NCBI GenBank assembly: GCA_021808525.1
Contig: JAKBBK010000003.1
Span: 1-64,000, forward strand
DNA from: Pseudomonadota bacterium
GTDB taxonomy: Bacteria > Pseudomonadota > Gammaproteobacteria > Burkholderiales > Burkholderiaceae_C
Direction: 5' to 3'
Length of the DNA: 64,000 nt
In this document: positions 13,666 through 24,318 of the stretch, piece by piece
Layout of the letters: each line of letters opens with the position of its first letter
Numbering within the stretch: position 1 is the stretch's first letter
Translations under genes and position numbers: made by a program
Notes under the pieces: generated by a model
The model's database searches: none
What the model saw: only the letters and a program-made list of their open reading frames with translations
Told to the model about the DNA's origin: nothing

Positions 13666-15047
13666 TGGGCCCGCGCGAAGGCGCCGGCGAGGCCTGGAGC
13701 GTGGCCGCGCTGGCCCGGGCCCTGGCCGATGCGCTATGGGCTCGTTTCGGTGTGCTCAGCGTGCAGGGGGAGATCAGCGGCTTCACGCGCGCGTCCAGCG
13801 GGCACTGCTATTTCGCGCTGCGCGATGAGACTGCCCAGTTGCGCTGCGTGATGTTCCGTCAGAGGGCGGCGCTGGTGGATTTCGAGCTGCGCGACGGGCT
13901 GCAGGTCGAGCTGCGCGCCCAGGTCGGCCTGTACGAACCCCGCGGGGACCTGCAGCTGCAGGTGGAGTCGGTGCGGCGTTTCGGGCAGGGCGCGCTGATG
14001 GAGCAGTTTCTGCGCCTGAAGGCCCGGCTGCGCGCCGAGGGGCTGTTCGAGGCCCAGCGCAAGCGCGAGCTGCCCCAGGTGGTGCGCAGCGTGGGCATCA
14101 TCACCTCGCCCCAGGCGGCCGCGCTGCACGACGTGCTGGTCACCCTGCGTCGCCGCAGTCCGCAGTTGCGGGTGATCGTGTACCCGGCCAGCGTGCAGGG
14201 GGCGGCGGCCCCGGCCGAGCTGGTGCGCGCGCTGCGCGCGGCGCAGCGGCGCGCCGAGGTCGACGTGCTGTTGCTGGTGCGCGGCGGAGGCTCGCTGGAG
14301 GATCTGTGGGCCTTCAACGACGAGGGCCTGGCGCGCGCGCTGGCCCAGGCGAGCATTCCGGTGATCAGCGGGGTGGGGCATGAAACCGACTTCACGATCG
14401 CCGATTTCGCCGCCGACATGCGTGCGCCCACGCCCACCGCCGCCGCCGAGATGTGCGCGCCGGCGCGCGAGGAATTGCTGCAGCAGCTGGGTCGGGCCGC
14501 GCGCGCGCTGGTCCACGCGATGCAAGTCCGCCTGGGGAGGGAACAGCAGCGCATGGACCGGCTGCAGTTGCGCCTGCCCCCGCCGGCGCGGGTGCTGCGC
14601 GATGCCGGGCTGCACCTGCGCGACCTGCAGGCCCGCCGTCGCCAGGCGCTGCTGGCGGGCCTGCAGCGCCGCCAGCAGCAACTGCAACTCCTCCAGGCCC
14701 GGCTGCGGGGCTTGCCAGGTCTGGACCTGCAGCGGCGGGCCGCGGCGCTGCAGGGGCTGGAACAGCGCCTGCGCCTGGGCGCGTCCCGCAGCCTGGGCCA
14801 CCAGCAACAGCGCGTGCAGGGCCTGCAGGACCGCCTGCGCGCCCTCGACCCGTCGGCGACCCTGCGTCGCGGCTATTGCCTGGCCTGGCAGGACGACGGA
14901 TCCGTGCTGCGCGATCCGGGAGCGCTGCGCGCCGGCCAGTCCATCGTGCTGGCCACGGCCGAGCATGCCGCCAGCCTGGCCCTGGCCGAGGTGCGCGCGG
15001 TGCCCCACCCGCTGCTGGCCGGCGCCGGCTCCGACAAGCCCGGTTGA
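13659..15047 (+). CDS. xseA: Exodeoxyribonuclease VII large subunit
   Basis: A 462-residue XseA. With XseB it degrades single-stranded DNA into oligonucleotides. The N-terminal OB-fold (residues 10-105: GVLSVQGEISGFTRASSGH) precedes the catalytic domain with VGIITSPQAAALHDVL, VRGGGSLEDLWAFNDE and SGVGHETDFTIADFAADMRA. A Gln/Arg/Leu-rich coiled coil follows. The ATG at 13659 gives a slightly short N-terminus; ATG 13665 is an alternative. xseB is not adjacent. The gene faces the exbB operon and precedes sodB. Confidence 0.96.
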   Translation: MVMGPREGAGEAWSVAALARALADALWARFGVLSVQGEISGFTRASSGHCYFALRDETAQLRCVMFRQRAALVDFELRDGLQVELRAQVGLYEPRGDLQLQVESVRRFGQGALMEQFLRLKARLRAEGLFEAQRKRELPQVVRSVGIITSPQAAALHDVLVTLRRRSPQLRVIVYPASVQGAAAPAELVRALRAAQRRAEVDVLLLVRGGGSLEDLWAFNDEGLARALAQASIPVISGVGHETDFTIADFAADMRAPTPTAAAEMCAPAREELLQQLGRAARALVHAMQVRLGREQQRMDRLQLRLPPPARVLRDAGLHLRDLQARRRQALLAGLQRRQQQLQLLQARLRGLPGLDLQRRAAALQGLEQRLRLGASRSLGHQQQRVQGLQDRLRALDPSATLRRGYCLAWQDDGSVLRDPGALRAGQSIVLATAEHAASLALAEVRAVPHPLLAGAGSDKPG

Positions 15048-15060
15048 ATCTTCCTAGAAT
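15031..15060 (+). promoter_or_regulatory. Candidate sigma-70 promoter for sodB
   Basis: CCGACA (15031-15036), an 18-bp spacer and TAGAAT (15055-15060) make a plausible sigma-70 promoter overlapping the end of xseA. It would give a leader of about 85 nt before the sodB ATG. TAGAAT is a frequent -10 form in this window, also seen upstream of icd and clpS. Confidence 0.45.
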
Positions 15061-15150
15061 CGACCGATCCGCGCTGTCGCGCCTCGCCCCGAGCCACTCC
15101 GGGCGACGGCGCGTGCTCTTGTTCAACCCTCAACCTCGAAAGGCCGCCTC

Positions 15151-15735
15151 ATGCAACATCAACTCCCCGCCTTGCCCTTCGCCCTCGACGCGCTGGCGCC
15201 CCACATGTCGCGGGAAACCCTCGAGTTTCACCATGGCAAGCACCACCAGGCCTACGTGACCAACCTGAACAACCTGATCAAGGGCACCGAGTTCGAATCC
15301 CTGGGTCTGGAGGACATCATTCGCAAGGCCCCGGCCGGCGGCGTGTTCAACAACGCCGCGCAGGTCTGGAACCACAGTTTCTTCTGGAATTGCCTGAGCC
15401 CCGAGGGCGGCGGCGAGCCCACCGGCGCGCTGCGTGCCAAGATCGACGCCAAATGGGGCAGTTTCGCCGCCTTCAAGGAAGCCTTCCACAAGTCGGCGGT
15501 GGGCAACTTCGGCTCCGGCTGGACCTGGCTGGTGCTCAAGGCCGACGGCAGCGTGGACATCGTCAACACCAGCAATGCCGCCACCCCGCTGACCACCGGC
15601 GACAAGCCGCTGCTGACGGTCGACGTGTGGGAGCACGCCTACTACGTGGACTACCGCAACCGTCGTCCCGACTTCGTCACCACCTTCCTGGACAAGCTCG
15701 CGAACTGGAAGTTCGCGCAAAGCCAGCTGGCCTGA
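15151..15735 (+). CDS. sodB: Superoxide dismutase, iron type
   Basis: A 194-residue Fe-type superoxide dismutase that converts superoxide to H2O2 and O2. The metal-ligand segments are [26 protein letters not shown] and [13 protein letters not shown]. The Gln in [13 protein letters not shown] is the iron-SOD form of the second-sphere residue. There is no signal peptide, so it is cytosolic. A good ribosome-binding site (GAAAGG) precedes the ATG. It is monocistronic or co-transcribed with xseA, and converges on the DUF192 gene. Confidence 0.98.
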   Translation: MQHQLPALPFALDALAPHMSRETLEFHHGKHHQAYVTNLNNLIKGTEFESLGLEDIIRKAPAGGVFNNAAQVWNHSFFWNCLSPEGGGEPTGALRAKIDAKWGSFAAFKEAFHKSAVGNFGSGWTWLVLKADGSVDIVNTSNAATPLTTGDKPLLTVDVWEHAYYVDYRNRRPDFVTTFLDKLANWKFAQSQLA

Positions 15736-15741
15736 GAGCCT

Positions 15742-15779
15742 GCCCGGGCTGCCCCGGGCACACCCCCTCGTTCAGGGGG
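15742..15779. terminator. Two GC hairpins between convergent sodB and DUF192 gene
   Basis: GCCCGGG-4 nt-CCCGGGC (15742-15759) and CCCCCT-5 nt-AGGGGG (15763-15779) lie directly after the sodB stop. The second overlaps the end of the DUF192 gene. Neither has a T-run, so they are hairpin barriers rather than classical intrinsic terminators. Confidence 0.35.
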
Positions 15780-16323
15780 AGGTGGGCAGCCCCTGCACCC
15801 GGGCACCGGGTGCCGCCTGGTGCCCGGCGAACCAGCCCAGGGGCATTTCCAGCGCATAGCGAACCGCACCCGACGCGCAATGCGTGTCCAGGGTGAGCGG
15901 CTGCATGTCCGCCAGATTGCGGATGGCCCCCCCGGCGTCGATGAAGGCCACGCTCAGGGGCACATAGGTGTCCTTCATCCACATGCAGACGTCCTGGTCG
16001 TGGCGGAACACGAACAGCATGCCGTGGTCGGGCGCCAGCGAACGGCGCTGCATCAGCCCGGTCTGGCGCTGCCCCGGCGTGCTGGCCACCTCCGCCACCA
16101 CGGCGTGGCCTCCGATGCGCAGGCGCACCGTCGGGAGTTCCTGGCCCGTGCCGGCACGAGCCGTCGGAGGCAGGGCCACGAGGCCCGCGAAGGCGACGAG
16201 CAGGCCAGCCGCAAGCCATGCGAGCCCTCGGGCGAAAGGGTTTCGGTTTCGGCGGGGCGGGAAGGACAAGCAGGGGCGCGAGCGCGGCATGGCGAGGACA
16301 TCCAGGGTGGAGGGCGCCGACAT
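15772..16323 (-). CDS. DUF192-family exported protein
   Basis: A 183-residue protein. An N-terminal hydrophobic segment (about residues 33-57, ending TARAGT) looks like a signal peptide with a long basic n-region. A later start at MPRSRPC (about 12 codons in) would be more typical. The mature part is a DUF192 domain with the family pattern TPGQRQTGLMQRRSLAPDHG, MLFVF and MWMKDTYVPLSVAFID. The molecular function is not established. It sits downstream of the lysine-rich gene but after that gene's terminator. Confidence 0.88.
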   Translation of the reverse strand: MSAPSTLDVLAMPRSRPCLSFPPRRNRNPFARGLAWLAAGLLVAFAGLVALPPTARAGTGQELPTVRLRIGGHAVVAEVASTPGQRQTGLMQRRSLAPDHGMLFVFRHDQDVCMWMKDTYVPLSVAFIDAGGAIRNLADMQPLTLDTHCASGAVRYALEMPLGWFAGHQAAPGARVQGLPTSP

Positions 16324-16340
16324 TGTGCCGCGTACGGCGC

Positions 16341-16367
16341 AAAAAAAGAGGCGCCTGAAGGCGCCTC
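16341..16367 (-). terminator. Intrinsic terminator of the lysine-rich gene
   Basis: On the minus strand a perfect 8-bp stem GAGGCGCC/GGCGCCTC with a 4-nt loop is followed directly by seven T residues (complement of 16341-16347). It lies 40 bp after the stop of the small lysine-rich gene. This is the clearest rho-independent terminator in the window. Confidence 0.88.
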
Positions 16368-16406
16368 CCGCAACGCCGCGGGCGCGAGGCCCGCGGGCGT
16401 CAAGCC

Positions 16407-16592
16407 TTACTTCTTGGCGGCTTCCTTCTTTTCCATCTTCTTGGCGGCGGCCTTCTTGTGCTTCACGACCTTGTGCTTCACGACCTTGTGCGCGGCGGGC
16501 TTGGCACCTTCGGCCTTGGCCGGGGTGGCGGCCTGCGCCAGGGCGGCGGTGGCGAAGAACAGGGCGAAAACGGCGGCAATGATCTTTTTCAT
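16407..16592 (-). CDS. Small exported Lys/Ala-rich protein
   Basis: A 61-residue protein. Residues 1-20 (MKKIIAAVFALFFATAALAQ) are a textbook signal peptide with cleavage after ALA or AQA. The mature ~41 residues are extremely Lys/Ala-rich, with a duplicated HKVVKHKVVKHKK motif and a KKMEKKEAAKK tail. The result is a highly basic periplasmic peptide without Cys. It resembles acid-shock or alanine/lysine-rich small proteins, but no family can be assigned firmly. It has its own strong terminator and lies divergently from icd. Highly expressed, monocistronic use seems likely. Confidence 0.75.
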   Translation of the reverse strand: MKKIIAAVFALFFATAALAQAATPAKAEGAKPAAHKVVKHKVVKHKKAAAKKMEKKEAAKK

Positions 16593-16755
16593 GACTGGTT
16601 GGCCTCTAGAGAAATTGAATTCGACCCCGAGGGGTCACAGCCGTAACGCGCGCGCTGGAAATCCGGTTGACAAGCATGCATGCGGCGCGCGCGGGCCCGT
16701 TGCCCCCGGGGAGGGGCGCCCGCGGCGCAGGGGAGTCTTGTGTCTTATAAAGGAC

Positions 16756-16786
16756 TTCACGAATTGCGCGTGCGCAAGGCTAGAAT
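16756..16786 (+). promoter_or_regulatory. Possible icd promoter
   Basis: TAGAAT at 16781-16786 is a good -10. The best -35 is TTCACG (16756-16761) at a long 19-bp spacing. It lies 28 bp before the icd ATG. An isolated TTGACA at 16667-16672 further upstream has no matching -10. Confidence 0.3.
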
Positions 16787-16813
16787 GAGGGTCTTCTTGC
16801 ACCGGAGAACTCC

Positions 16814-18067
<1,254 letters not shown>

Positions 18068-18343
18068 GCAGACCGGCGGGCGCGATGCCGCGCGGGGCGG
18101 GCCCTGGGCGGCCCACCCCGGTTTCGCGCCCTCCAGGGCGCGCGCGTCCGAGCGGACGGGCGCGCCCGGCCCGCCGCCAGGCGAGCCCCAGCCTCCCCCG
18201 TGACCCTCCCGCCCGGTGTTTGCGCCGGGGCAACAATGCGTCGAGCACGTTTGCGCGCCGCACACGGATCGCGCACTTTGTCCGACAATGGGTCCCAAGG
18301 TGCCGTGTCGGCGCCGCTGCAAAGGCGACCCTAGAATCATCCC
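18068..18343. other. Intergenic region icd-clpS, no gene recognised
   Basis: A 276-bp non-coding stretch. It is very GC-rich in its first half, with a few imperfect GC inverted repeats that could end icd transcription. TAGAAT at 18332-18337, just before the clpS ATG, is a possible -10 without a recognisable -35. A cold-shock gene often sits here in related bacteria; none is present. Confidence 0.4.
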
Positions 18344-18673
18344 ATGTCGAAGCCCCGCAAGATCCCCGGTACCAGCCCCGGCTCGGCGGCGGTGGTGGAG
18401 CGCCAGGAGCAAAGGCTCAAGCCTCCGCCGCTGTATCAGGTGGTGATGTTGAACGACGATTTCACCCCGATGGAGTTCGTCGTGTTCGTGATCCAGCAGT
18501 ATTTCTCGAAAGATTTCGAAACCGCGACCCAGATCATGCTCAAGGTTCACCAGCACGGCAGGGGGGTCTGCGGGGTGTATGCGAAGGACGTCGCGGCGAC
18601 CAAGGTGGAACAGGTCATGGCGGCGGCGCGTCAGGCCGGCCATCCGCTGCAGTGCGTGATGGAAGCCGTCTAG
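18344..18673 (+). CDS. clpS: ClpS adaptor for ClpAP protease
   Basis: A 109-residue ClpS, the N-end-rule adaptor that delivers substrates with bulky N-terminal residues to ClpAP. After a flexible N-terminus (1-27), the core [20 protein letters not shown] and [15 protein letters not shown] contains the substrate-pocket NDD motif. It ends 9 bp before clpA, so the two form an operon. Confidence 0.97.
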   Translation: MSKPRKIPGTSPGSAAVVERQEQRLKPPPLYQVVMLNDDFTPMEFVVFVIQQYFSKDFETATQIMLKVHQHGRGVCGVYAKDVAATKVEQVMAAARQAGHPLQCVMEAV

Positions 18674-18682
18674 GAGAGCATC

Positions 18683-20980
<2,298 letters not shown>

Positions 20981-21060
20981 GCCGCCGCGCGCGGCCGGCA
21001 GCCCGGCCCGCGCGCGCGCAGCCAACGGGCCATGGGGGCCTTGGGCTTTACACTTCGTGC

Positions 21061-21876
21061 ATGCTCGTCCATCCCGATTTCAATCCCATCGCGTTCCGCG
21101 TCGGTCCCCTGCAGGTGCACTGGTACGGCATCATGTACCTGCTGGGTTTCATCAGCTTCTGGCTGCTCGCGCGCCTGCGCCTGAAGGATCCCCCCTATGC
21201 CGGCTACGGCTGGACCACCCGCGACATCGAGGACATGCTGTTCGCCGGCGTGCTGGGGGTGATTCTCGGCGGACGCCTGGGCTATGTGCTGTTCTACCAG
21301 CCGGCCTACTATTTCTCCCATCCCTCGCAGATCGCCGCGGTATGGGACGGCGGCATGTCCTTCCATGGCGGGCTGCTGGGGGTGCTGGTGGCCGCCTGGT
21401 GGTTCGCGCGCAAGCGCCGGGTCGGATGGCTGGAACTGGTGGATTTCATCGCGCCGATGATTCCTCCCGGCATCGCCTTCGGCCGCATGGGCAATTTCAT
21501 CAACGGCGAGTTGTGGGGGCGCGCTGCTCCGGCCTGGTGGCCCGGCGCGATGATCTACCCCGAGTCGGGCTCCCTGGTTCCGCGCTACCCCTCCGAGTTG
21601 TATGAGTTGACCCTCGAGGGCGTGCTGCTGTTCGCGCTGCTGTGGTGGTTGCGCTCCAAGCCGCGTCCGCGCGGTTTCATCGCCGGCTGGTTCGCGCTGG
21701 GCTACGGCCTGGCGCGGTTCACCGCCGAATTCTTCCGGCAGCCCGACGCCTTCCTCGGCTACCTCTGGTTCGGCGCGACCATGGGCCAGCTGCTGTCGAT
21801 TCCGTTGATCCTTCTGGGCATCGGGCTCATCGTCTGGTCGCGTCGCCAGCCCATGCCCGCGACGGTCGGCGCCTGA
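21061..21876 (+). CDS. lgt: Prolipoprotein diacylglyceryl transferase
   Basis: A 271-residue polytopic inner-membrane enzyme. It attaches diacylglycerol to the lipobox Cys of prolipoproteins, the first step of lipoprotein maturation. The Lgt signature [14 protein letters not shown] is present, with HGGLLGVL (essential His), the N-terminal [11 protein letters not shown] and RYPSELYE. It would modify the lipoproteins encoded elsewhere in this window (BamC and the DUF3443 proteins). It stands alone 80 bp after clpA. Confidence 0.97.
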   Translation: MLVHPDFNPIAFRVGPLQVHWYGIMYLLGFISFWLLARLRLKDPPYAGYGWTTRDIEDMLFAGVLGVILGGRLGYVLFYQPAYYFSHPSQIAAVWDGGMSFHGGLLGVLVAAWWFARKRRVGWLELVDFIAPMIPPGIAFGRMGNFINGELWGRAAPAWWPGAMIYPESGSLVPRYPSELYELTLEGVLLFALLWWLRSKPRPRGFIAGWFALGYGLARFTAEFFRQPDAFLGYLWFGATMGQLLSIPLILLGIGLIVWSRRQPMPATVGA

Positions 21877-21887
21877 GCCCCGTCGCG

Positions 21888-21910
21888 CCGGCGCCTTCGG
21901 TCGGCGCCGG
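21888..21910. terminator. GC hairpin between convergent lgt and PIN gene
   Basis: CCGGCGCC (21888-21895) and GGCGCCGG (21903-21910) form a perfect 8-bp stem with a 7-nt loop in the 54-bp gap between convergent genes. There is no T-run on either side. It is a likely bidirectional transcription barrier. Confidence 0.4.
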
Positions 21911-21930
21911 GTCCGTCCCGGGTTGGCGTC

Positions 21931-22413
21931 TCAGTCCGGCAGGGCCAGATCGGCCGGGCGCAGGATGCGCAGGCCCAGCGCCGCGCAGCGGGGCGCCAGG
22001 GCCAGCAGGGCCTTGTCGCGGGTGAGCAGGTACTGGGCGCGCTCCTGCGCGGCGAGGTCGATGAACATCTGGTCGTCCGGGTCGCTGCAGCGCCAGGGGC
22101 AGGGTGCTGGCTCGGGCAGCAGCATGCCGTGGGCGCGGGAGGCCTCGCGCATGCTTCGGCCCAGCGCGCCGGCCTCGGCGCGGGCGCGGCGAAGCACCTG
22201 CTCGCGCGAGACCACCTCGCACAGTTCCTCGAGCATGGCCGGGGTGTGCAGCCAGCGAGCGCGCCCCTCGCGCAGCCAGGCGTCGGCCTTGCGCATGTGG
22301 GCGTCGTCGAATACCAGCCAGTCCAGCACCACGTTGGTGTCCAGCACCCAGCGCGGCGTCGCGCCCGCCCGCGCCGCGGCGGGCGTGCCTGCCTGCAAGG
22401 CGGCCGGGGCCAC
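21931..22413 (-). CDS. PIN-domain putative ribonuclease (VapC-like/COG1569)
   Basis: A 160-residue protein of the PIN family that includes putative toxin components. The N-terminal WVLDTNVVLDWLVFDD holds the first conserved acidic residue. CSDPDDQMFIDLA and YLLTRDKALL give the C-terminal acidic cluster expected of the nuclease site. A GTG at 22413 with GAGGA upstream is the best start; it lies 7 bp after the TauE/SafE stop. No antitoxin-like gene is next to it, so a toxin-antitoxin role is not supported by context. It could be a housekeeping RNase. Confidence 0.8.
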   Translation of the reverse strand: MAPAALQAGTPAAARAGATPRWVLDTNVVLDWLVFDDAHMRKADAWLREGRARWLHTPAMLEELCEVVSREQVLRRARAEAGALGRSMREASRAHGMLLPEPAPCPWRCSDPDDQMFIDLAAQERAQYLLTRDKALLALAPRCAALGLRILRPADLALPD

Positions 22414-22420
22414 GGCGTCC

Positions 22421-23263
22421 TCAGCCCTGCGCGTGCACCCAGCCCAGCTGCTGCAGCCCCTTGTAGAACATGTAGCTGGCCAGGCCCAGCAGCAGCAGGG
22501 AGAACACGCGCTGCAGCACGTGCACCGGCATGCGATGGGTGAGGCTGGCGCCCAGCGGCGCGAAGACCACGCTGGTGGCCGAGCAGGCCAGCAGCGCCGG
22601 CACGTACACATAGCCCATGGAGTAGCGCGGCAGTCCCTGCGCGCCCAGGCCGGCCGACACGTAGCCCAGCAGGCCGCCGATGGCGATCAGCAGGCCCGTG
22701 GCGGCGCTGGTGCCCACGGCCGTGCGCATGGGCACGCCGCGCCAGCGCAGGAAGGGCACGGTCAGGAAGCCCCCGCCCGCGCCGAGCACCGAGGAGATGG
22801 CTCCGATGCCTCCGCCGGCGGCCAGCACCAGCGGCGGGGAGGGCAGGCGCTGCTCGGGCGCCGGCCCGGCATCCGGCCTGGCGCCCCGGAACATGCGCAG
22901 CGCCGACATGCCGACGAAGGCGCCGAAGAACAGCGCCAGCCAGCTCGATTGCAGGCGGCTGGCCAGGTGCGCTCCGACGAAGGTGCCCAGCAGGGCTCCC
23001 ACGCCCAGCCAGCGCACCGTATGCCATTGCACCGCGCCGCGCTTGTGGTGCATGCGCACGCTCGACGAGGCGGTGAACACGATGGTGGTCAGCGAGGTCG
23101 CGATGGCCATGTGCACCACCAGCTCGGGCGGGAAGTGCTGGTGCGTGAACATGAAGGTGAGGAAGGGCACCAGCAGCATGCCCCCGCCCAGGCCGAGCAT
23201 TCCCGCGAAACAGCCGGTGAAGGAACCCAGGAGCATGAGCTCGAGCAGGAATACGACGGGCAT
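22421..23263 (-). CDS. TauE/SafE-family sulfite exporter-like permease
   Basis: A 280-residue inner-membrane protein with about eight hydrophobic segments. The duplicated TauE/SafE glycine motifs are GCFAGMLGLGGGMLLVPFL near the N-terminus and GAISSVLGAGGGFLTVPFL in the middle. The family exports small organosulfur or sulfite-like anions. The substrate here cannot be assigned. It lies between the 6S RNA gene and the PIN gene, where ygfA is often found in other proteobacteria. Confidence 0.87.
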   Translation of the reverse strand: MPVVFLLELMLLGSFTGCFAGMLGLGGGMLLVPFLTFMFTHQHFPPELVVHMAIATSLTTIVFTASSSVRMHHKRGAVQWHTVRWLGVGALLGTFVGAHLASRLQSSWLALFFGAFVGMSALRMFRGARPDAGPAPEQRLPSPPLVLAAGGGIGAISSVLGAGGGFLTVPFLRWRGVPMRTAVGTSAATGLLIAIGGLLGYVSAGLGAQGLPRYSMGYVYVPALLACSATSVVFAPLGASLTHRMPVHVLQRVFSLLLLGLASYMFYKGLQQLGWVHAQG

Positions 23264-23354
23264 GGCGTAGGGTGGGGGAGGCTGTGCGGGGCCGCGCCGC
23301 GGCCCGCGCGGCAGGCTGGAAAGCCCGGCCGCGAAGGCGCTCGCGGGAATGGGG

Positions 23355-23533
23355 GGCGTCTGCCCGGACCGCGCCGACCGTGGATCCCTGAACCCTTCCG
23401 GGACAGGTGGGCTAGGTCACCACGCTTCGGGAGCGTCTGCGCGAGACACTTCGCGCCCACGTGGAATCTTCCAGGCCCGAGGCACAGCGCATCGGTTCAA
23501 GAAATGCCTGATCGGCGCAGCCAGGCAGACCCT
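23355..23533 (-). ncRNA. ssrS: 6S RNA, regulator of sigma-70 RNA polymerase
   Basis: A ~180-nt minus-strand element lies directly downstream of zapA, the usual place for ssrS. Its ends pair. 5' GTCTGCC (from about 23530) pairs with GGCAGAC at the 3' end (23364-23358). TGCGCCGA then pairs with TCGGCGCG, and TTGAACC with GGGTTCA, forming the closing stem. The middle folds into an outer arm (GTGGGC with GCCCAC, inner hairpin GCGCGA/TCGCGC) separated by a large open bubble. This is the 6S promoter-mimic layout. TACAAT at 23543-23538 gives a perfect spacing to a start near 23533. The 3' end is approximate. Confidence 0.8.
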
Positions 23534-23537
23534 GTCG

Positions 23538-23543
23538 ATTGTA
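23538..23543 (-). promoter_or_regulatory. -10 element of the 6S RNA promoter
   Basis: On the minus strand TACAAT (23543-23538) lies 5-6 nt before the predicted 6S RNA start. At 17-bp spacing the -35 reads CAGCCG, a poor match. The GC-palindromic block between here and the zapA stop may end zapA transcription or carry a discriminating upstream element. Confidence 0.5.
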
Positions 23544-23584
23544 CCGGGCCGCGGCCCGCGCGGCTGCGGCCCGCGAGGCCAGGC

Positions 23585-23908
23585 TCAGAGCAGCTGGCCG
23601 TCCTCGTCCAGCGCGGCGTCCAGGCGCTGCTGCAGGCGATGCAGGCGCGCGCCCAGTTCGGCCGGCACCGGCGCGGCGGCGCCTTGCGCGGCGCCCCCGG
23701 TGAGCTTGGCATGCGCCAGGTTCAGCGCCGCCAGCACGGCGATGCGCTCGCGCGCCCGGATGCGCCCGAGGTCGCGGATGCTGCACATCTCGCGGTCCAC
23801 CTCGGCCACCGCCTGGCGCAGCGCCTCCTGTTCGCCTTCCTGGCAGGCCAGCACATAGCTCTGGCCCATGATGCTGACCTCCAGCGTGGTCGTCGTCGGC
23901 GCGGCCAT
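23585..23908 (-). CDS. zapA: Cell division protein ZapA
   Basis: A 107-residue ZapA, which crosslinks FtsZ protofilaments at midcell. The N-terminal globular part TLEVSIMGQSYVLACQEGEQ and the helix IRARERIAVLAALNLAH match the family. A C-terminal coiled-coil helix follows. The start ATG shares one base with the stop of the upstream coiled-coil gene (TGATG), so translation is coupled. 6S RNA follows downstream. Confidence 0.95.
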   Translation of the reverse strand: MAAPTTTTLEVSIMGQSYVLACQEGEQEALRQAVAEVDREMCSIRDLGRIRARERIAVLAALNLAHAKLTGGAAQGAAAPVPAELGARLHRLQQRLDAALDEDGQLL

Positions 23909-24159
23909 CACCTGCCCTCCGCGGCGCCAGGCGCCGCCTGCCCGTCCTGCGGGCCCTGCAGACGCGTCAGCAACTGGTCCACCCTCGCGCGCGCCTCGCC
24001 CAGACGCTGGCGCAGGCTGTCGCGCTCGGCCTCGAGTTGTTGCACGCGCTGCTGCAGCAAGGCCTGGGTGCGCCCGGCCTCGGCGTGGCGCAATGCCAGG
24101 CGTTCGACCTTGGCCTGGATGTCCTCGAGCTGTGCGTTCCAATCGGCTGCAGGGTTCAT
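23908..24159 (-). CDS. Small coiled-coil protein upstream of zapA (TIGR02449/ZapB-like)
   Basis: An 83-residue protein. Almost the whole length (residues 8-65) is a heptad-rich coiled coil: LEDIQAKVERLALRHAEAG and LEAERDSLRQRLGEARARV. The tail is short and disordered. The family found in this position in betaproteobacteria resembles TIGR02449 and, in fold, ZapB. A role in the divisome with ZapA is inferred from position only. A -10-like TATAGAAT at 24174-24167 lies just before the start. Confidence 0.75.
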   Translation of the reverse strand: MNPAADWNAQLEDIQAKVERLALRHAEAGRTQALLQQRVQQLEAERDSLRQRLGEARARVDQLLTRLQGPQDGQAAPGAAEGR

Positions 24160-24318
24160 GGCGCCGATTCTATAGTGTGGGGCGGGGCGCAAGGCTTCCC
24201 GCCGCGCCCCGTGGCGCACACGCCAGCGCCGGCCGTCCCCGGCGCCGTCGTCCGGCCGCGCGCGCAGTCCCGCCCTGGTTTCCCGAGCAGCCTCCTTGCC
24301 GATCTCGATGCCGCCCCC

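Noticed and set aside
15290..15300. GTTCGAATCC, a tRNA T-arm-like string
   Set aside because: It lies inside sodB codons with no surrounding cloverleaf. No tRNA was found in any gap.
16667..16672. Perfect TTGACA upstream of icd
   Set aside because: No -10 hexamer occurs 15-19 bp downstream.
24160..24318. Cobalamin riboswitch before btuC
   Set aside because: No B12-box-like GCCACTG or matching long structured leader was seen.
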